Of a DNA stretch of 64,000 nucleotides, positions 61,146 to 64,000 are shown one piece after another (within the stretch, counting starts at the first letter, position 1; every line of letters starts with the position of its first letter). Source of the stretch: Polaribacter aestuariivivens. GTDB lineage: Bacteria > Bacteroidota > Bacteroidia > Flavobacteriales > Flavobacteriaceae. A model generated the notes under the pieces. The model did no database searches, was not told the origin of the DNA, and saw only the letters and a program-made list of their open reading frames with translations. The stretch lies in assembly GCF_005885675.1 (NCBI RefSeq), contig NZ_VANR01000005.1, positions 186,001 through 250,000 on the forward strand, given 5' to 3'. The position numbers and the translations under genes are program-made.

Positions 61146-61919
61146 TTGAATACAAACACATTTATAGAAATTTTAGAAAAAAAACAACACATTCAGCAAC
61201 TAGAAACTGTTGAATTGAAATCTATTGTAGAAAAATACCCTTATTTTCAAGCTGCAAGAGCTTTGTATTTAAAAGGATTAAAAAATCAAGACAGTTTTAA
61301 ATACAACAATGAGCTTAAAATAACTGCAGCACACACAACAGACAGAACAGTACTTTTTGATTTTATAACTTCAAATGATTTTAACCATAAAAAAGAAGGC
61401 ATACATCAACAAATTTCAAATAAAATATCTGAAGAAAAATCTTTAACAGAACCAAAAAAAGAAACACCTTCACCTTCTAAAAAAGTCGAAAAATTAAACG
61501 AGAAAATCACTCTAATAAAATCTGAATTAAAGGTAGGTCAACCAATAGTTTTTAACGTTTCAGAAAGTCATTCTTTTAACGAATGGTTACAATTATCTGC
61601 AAAAAAACCTATTGTAAGAGAAAAAATCAAACCAATTAAAACTACCTTTAAAAAAGAAGAATTAATAAATAAATTTATAGAAAGTAACCCTAAAATAGAA
61701 CCACTTCCAAAGGACAAAAACTTAGTTGTTCCTGTCAAAAAAAATGAACAAAATGAAGCTTTAATGACAGAGACTTTAGCAAAAGTATATTTAGAACAAA
61801 AAAAGTATAACAATGCAATGCAAGCTTATAGAATTTTAAGTTTGAAATATCCAGAAAAAAGTGGTTTCTTTGCAGACCAAATTAAAAGAATACAAATTTT
61901 ACAAAAAAATAAATCATGA
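61146..61919 (+). CDS. Uncharacterised protein with C-terminal TPR-like unit
   Basis: The start is a TTG at 61146 (MNTNTFIEILEKKQHI); no ATG fits. The protein has 257 residues. The N-terminal helical part (LKSIVEKYPYFQAARALYLKGLKNQDSFKYNNELKITAAHTTDRTVLFDFI) is conserved in this position in Flavobacteriia, as I recall. A Lys/Pro/Ser-rich linker follows. The C-terminus (ALMTETLAKVYLEQKKYNNAMQAYRILSLKYPEKSGFFADQIKRI) is a TPR-like pair. No function is known to me. It overlaps secG by four bases, so the two are translationally coupled. Confidence 0.9.
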   Translation: MNTNTFIEILEKKQHIQQLETVELKSIVEKYPYFQAARALYLKGLKNQDSFKYNNELKITAAHTTDRTVLFDFITSNDFNHKKEGIHQQISNKISEEKSLTEPKKETPSPSKKVEKLNEKITLIKSELKVGQPIVFNVSESHSFNEWLQLSAKKPIVREKIKPIKTTFKKEELINKFIESNPKIEPLPKDKNLVVPVKKNEQNEALMTETLAKVYLEQKKYNNAMQAYRILSLKYPEKSGFFADQIKRIQILQKNKS

Positions 61920-62245
61920 GTTATACAGCTTTTTTAATTCTAATTTTGATTGTAGCAGTAGCTTTAATCTTAATTGTTATGGTACAAAACCCTAAAGGTG
62001 GAGGTTTATCTTCTTCTTTTGGTGGTGGTGGAGCACAATCTTTAGGAGGTGTTCAAAACACAAATAAATTTTTAGATAATACAACATGGACATTAGCAAT
62101 TGCAATGTTTGCGTTAATATTATTAGCAAATTTTGCAATACCAAGAGAAGGTGATAATAATTTTAAATTAGACAATACTTTAGATGGTATTGAAGCAACT
62201 ACACCTGTACAAACAACTACAGATACAAATGATAGTTTAAAATAA
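61916..62245 (+). CDS. secG: Protein translocase subunit SecG
   Basis: The protein has 109 residues. Two membrane helices (AFLILILIVAVALILIVMV and WTLAIAMFALILLANFAI) flank the conserved loop QNPKGGGLSSSFGGGGAQSLGGVQNTNKFLDNTTW, which is the SecG signature. The C-terminus is longer and Thr-rich. It is part of the SecYEG channel. Coupled by ATGA to the upstream gene; a terminator follows. Confidence 0.97.
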   Translation: MSYTAFLILILIVAVALILIVMVQNPKGGGLSSSFGGGGAQSLGGVQNTNKFLDNTTWTLAIAMFALILLANFAIPREGDNNFKLDNTLDGIEATTPVQTTTDTNDSLK

Positions 62246-62267
62246 AACTTCAATTTAAAAAATTTTA

Positions 62268-62305
62268 AAAATGCCAACGAAAATGACACGTTGGCATTTT
62301 TTTTT
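62268..62305 (+). terminator. Terminator after secG
   Basis: A perfect 12-bp stem aaaatgccaacg / cgttggcatttt (62268-62279, 62289-62300) with a 9-base loop is followed by T5. It separates secG from groESL. Confidence 0.92.
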
Positions 62306-62340
62306 GCTTTAAATTTTAATTAAAATTCAATCAACGAAAA

Positions 62341-62378
62341 ATTGTCAGTTTTATATAATTGGCATAATTTCTGACAAT
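62341..62378 (+). promoter_or_regulatory. Inverted repeat and sigma-54-like element before groES
   Basis: attgtcag (62341-62348) and ctgacaat (62371-62378) are perfect 8-bp inverted repeats. Between them ttggcataatttctga keeps the -24 TTGGCA of sigma-54 promoters but only half of the -12 TTGC. No TAnnTTTG is seen. This is probably the control region of groESL; the factor that reads it is unknown. Confidence 0.45.
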
Positions 62379-62423
62379 ATATTGAAACAAATTAATAACT
62401 TAATTAATCAAAATTATATAAAA

Positions 62424-62699
62424 ATGGGATTAAATATCAAACCTTTAGCAGACAGAGTTCTTGTAGAACCTGCACCAGCAGAAACAAAAACCGCATCTGG
62501 ACTTATCATTCCAGATAATGCCAAAGAAAAACCACAACAAGGTACAGTTGTTGCCATAGGAAATGGTAAAGTTGATGAGCCTTTAACGGTAAAAATTGGT
62601 GATACTGTTTTGTATAGCAAATATGGAGGAACTGATTTAAAGTTAGAAGGAAAAGACTATTTAATGATGCGTGAATCTGATATTCTTGCAATTATTTAA
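62424..62699 (+). CDS. groES: Co-chaperonin GroES
   Basis: The protein has 91 residues from ATG 62424 ([16 protein letters not shown]), the family start. The mobile loop ([34 protein letters not shown]) and [35 protein letters not shown] are typical. An upstream TTG at 62382 in frame is not used. It caps GroEL. The groES-groEL gap of 103 bases is longer than usual and holds a dispersed repeat. Confidence 0.98.
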   Translation: MGLNIKPLADRVLVEPAPAETKTASGLIIPDNAKEKPQQGTVVAIGNGKVDEPLTVKIGDTVLYSKYGGTDLKLEGKDYLMMRESDILAII

Positions 62700-62755
62700 A
62701 TAATTTTTAGCGAATCACATTTCGCCCTAAACAATAAGTAAATTATTAATTAACT

Positions 62756-62792
62756 ATGCCTTTAGCAAAAAGCTAATGGCAAAAAGCTAAAA
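62756..62792. repeat. gcctttag/gctaatggc dispersed repeat between groES and groEL
   Basis: atgcctttagcaaaaagc followed by taatggcaaaaagctaa repeats the gcctttag and agctaa pieces of the elements at 6481-6545 and 10031-10097, here on the plus strand. It ends 10 bases before the groEL ATG. Confidence 0.65.
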
Positions 62793-62796
62793 TTAA

Positions 62797-64000
<1,204 letters not shown>

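Noticed and set aside
62382..62423. TTG start of GroES
   Set aside because: The family begins at [11 protein letters not shown] (62424), and the extension is AT-rich untranslated leader.

Overview
This window looks like a chromosome segment of a marine member of the Flavobacteriaceae, close to Polaribacter and its relatives. The reasons are low GC, gldKLMN gliding/type IX secretion genes, a SusC/SusD pair, Bacteroidetes-type promoters (TTTG-N19-TAnnTTTG) in place of Shine-Dalgarno sequences, and the block miaB / sigma-54 activator / lptE / secG / groES / groEL. I saw no rRNA, tRNA, CRISPR array, transposase or prophage. The assignment is inference; no search was run.

Layout. 1-457 (minus) is the start of a PD40 beta-propeller exported protein. 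544-8100 (minus) is a whole trp operon, trpE-G-D-[small membrane protein]-[four-helix-bundle gene]-C-F-B-A. It is headed by a leader peptide with three tandem Trp codons and an attenuator. 8176-13395 (minus) is gatC-gatA-gatB::aspS. GatB and AspRS are fused in one reading frame, and the operon is headed by an Asn-rich leader peptide (7 Asn in 15 residues) and a second attenuator. 13.4-13.9 kb is the gat/gyrB intergenic region, and gyrB follows (plus). 16-25.6 kb holds a small unknown protein, an MscS channel, two Spy/CpxP-like paralogues sharing an ECF-type promoter, a gamma-carbonic anhydrase, a LytTR two-component pair, a SIMPL protein, a LysM glucosaminidase and a PLP deaminase. 25.7-32.8 kb holds a DUF6090-like protein, an ABC-F ATPase, a DUF983 protein, a NarL-type two-component pair and a FAD oxidoreductase. 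32.8-41.2 kb (minus) is topA, an arginase-fold protein that has lost metal ligands, and gldK-L-M-N. 41.3-57.6 kb (minus) is a polysaccharide-utilisation region: sulfatase, glpK, glpF, a Y_Y_Y/LuxR-type regulator, SusC, SusD, a GDPD::GH16 fusion lipoprotein, an EEP phosphohydrolase and a frameshifted GH3. 57.8-64 kb (plus) is the miaB to groEL block, with groEL cut by the window end.

The most striking part is 1-13.4 kb. Two adjacent amino-acid operons each carry a complete ribosome-mediated attenuator: leader peptide, antiterminator and terminator. For trp the sensed residue is Trp. For gatCAB-aspS it is Asn, which together with the AspRS fusion points to tRNA-dependent Asn synthesis. GatC itself carries a run of 12 Asn in 16 residues. 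The same region is full of short dispersed palindromic repeats of several families. Some have entered reading frames: inside TrpF and at its C-terminus, at the TrpG C-terminus, and in the linker that joins GatB to AspRS. A four-helix-bundle gene sits between inward-facing inverted repeats inside the trp operon.
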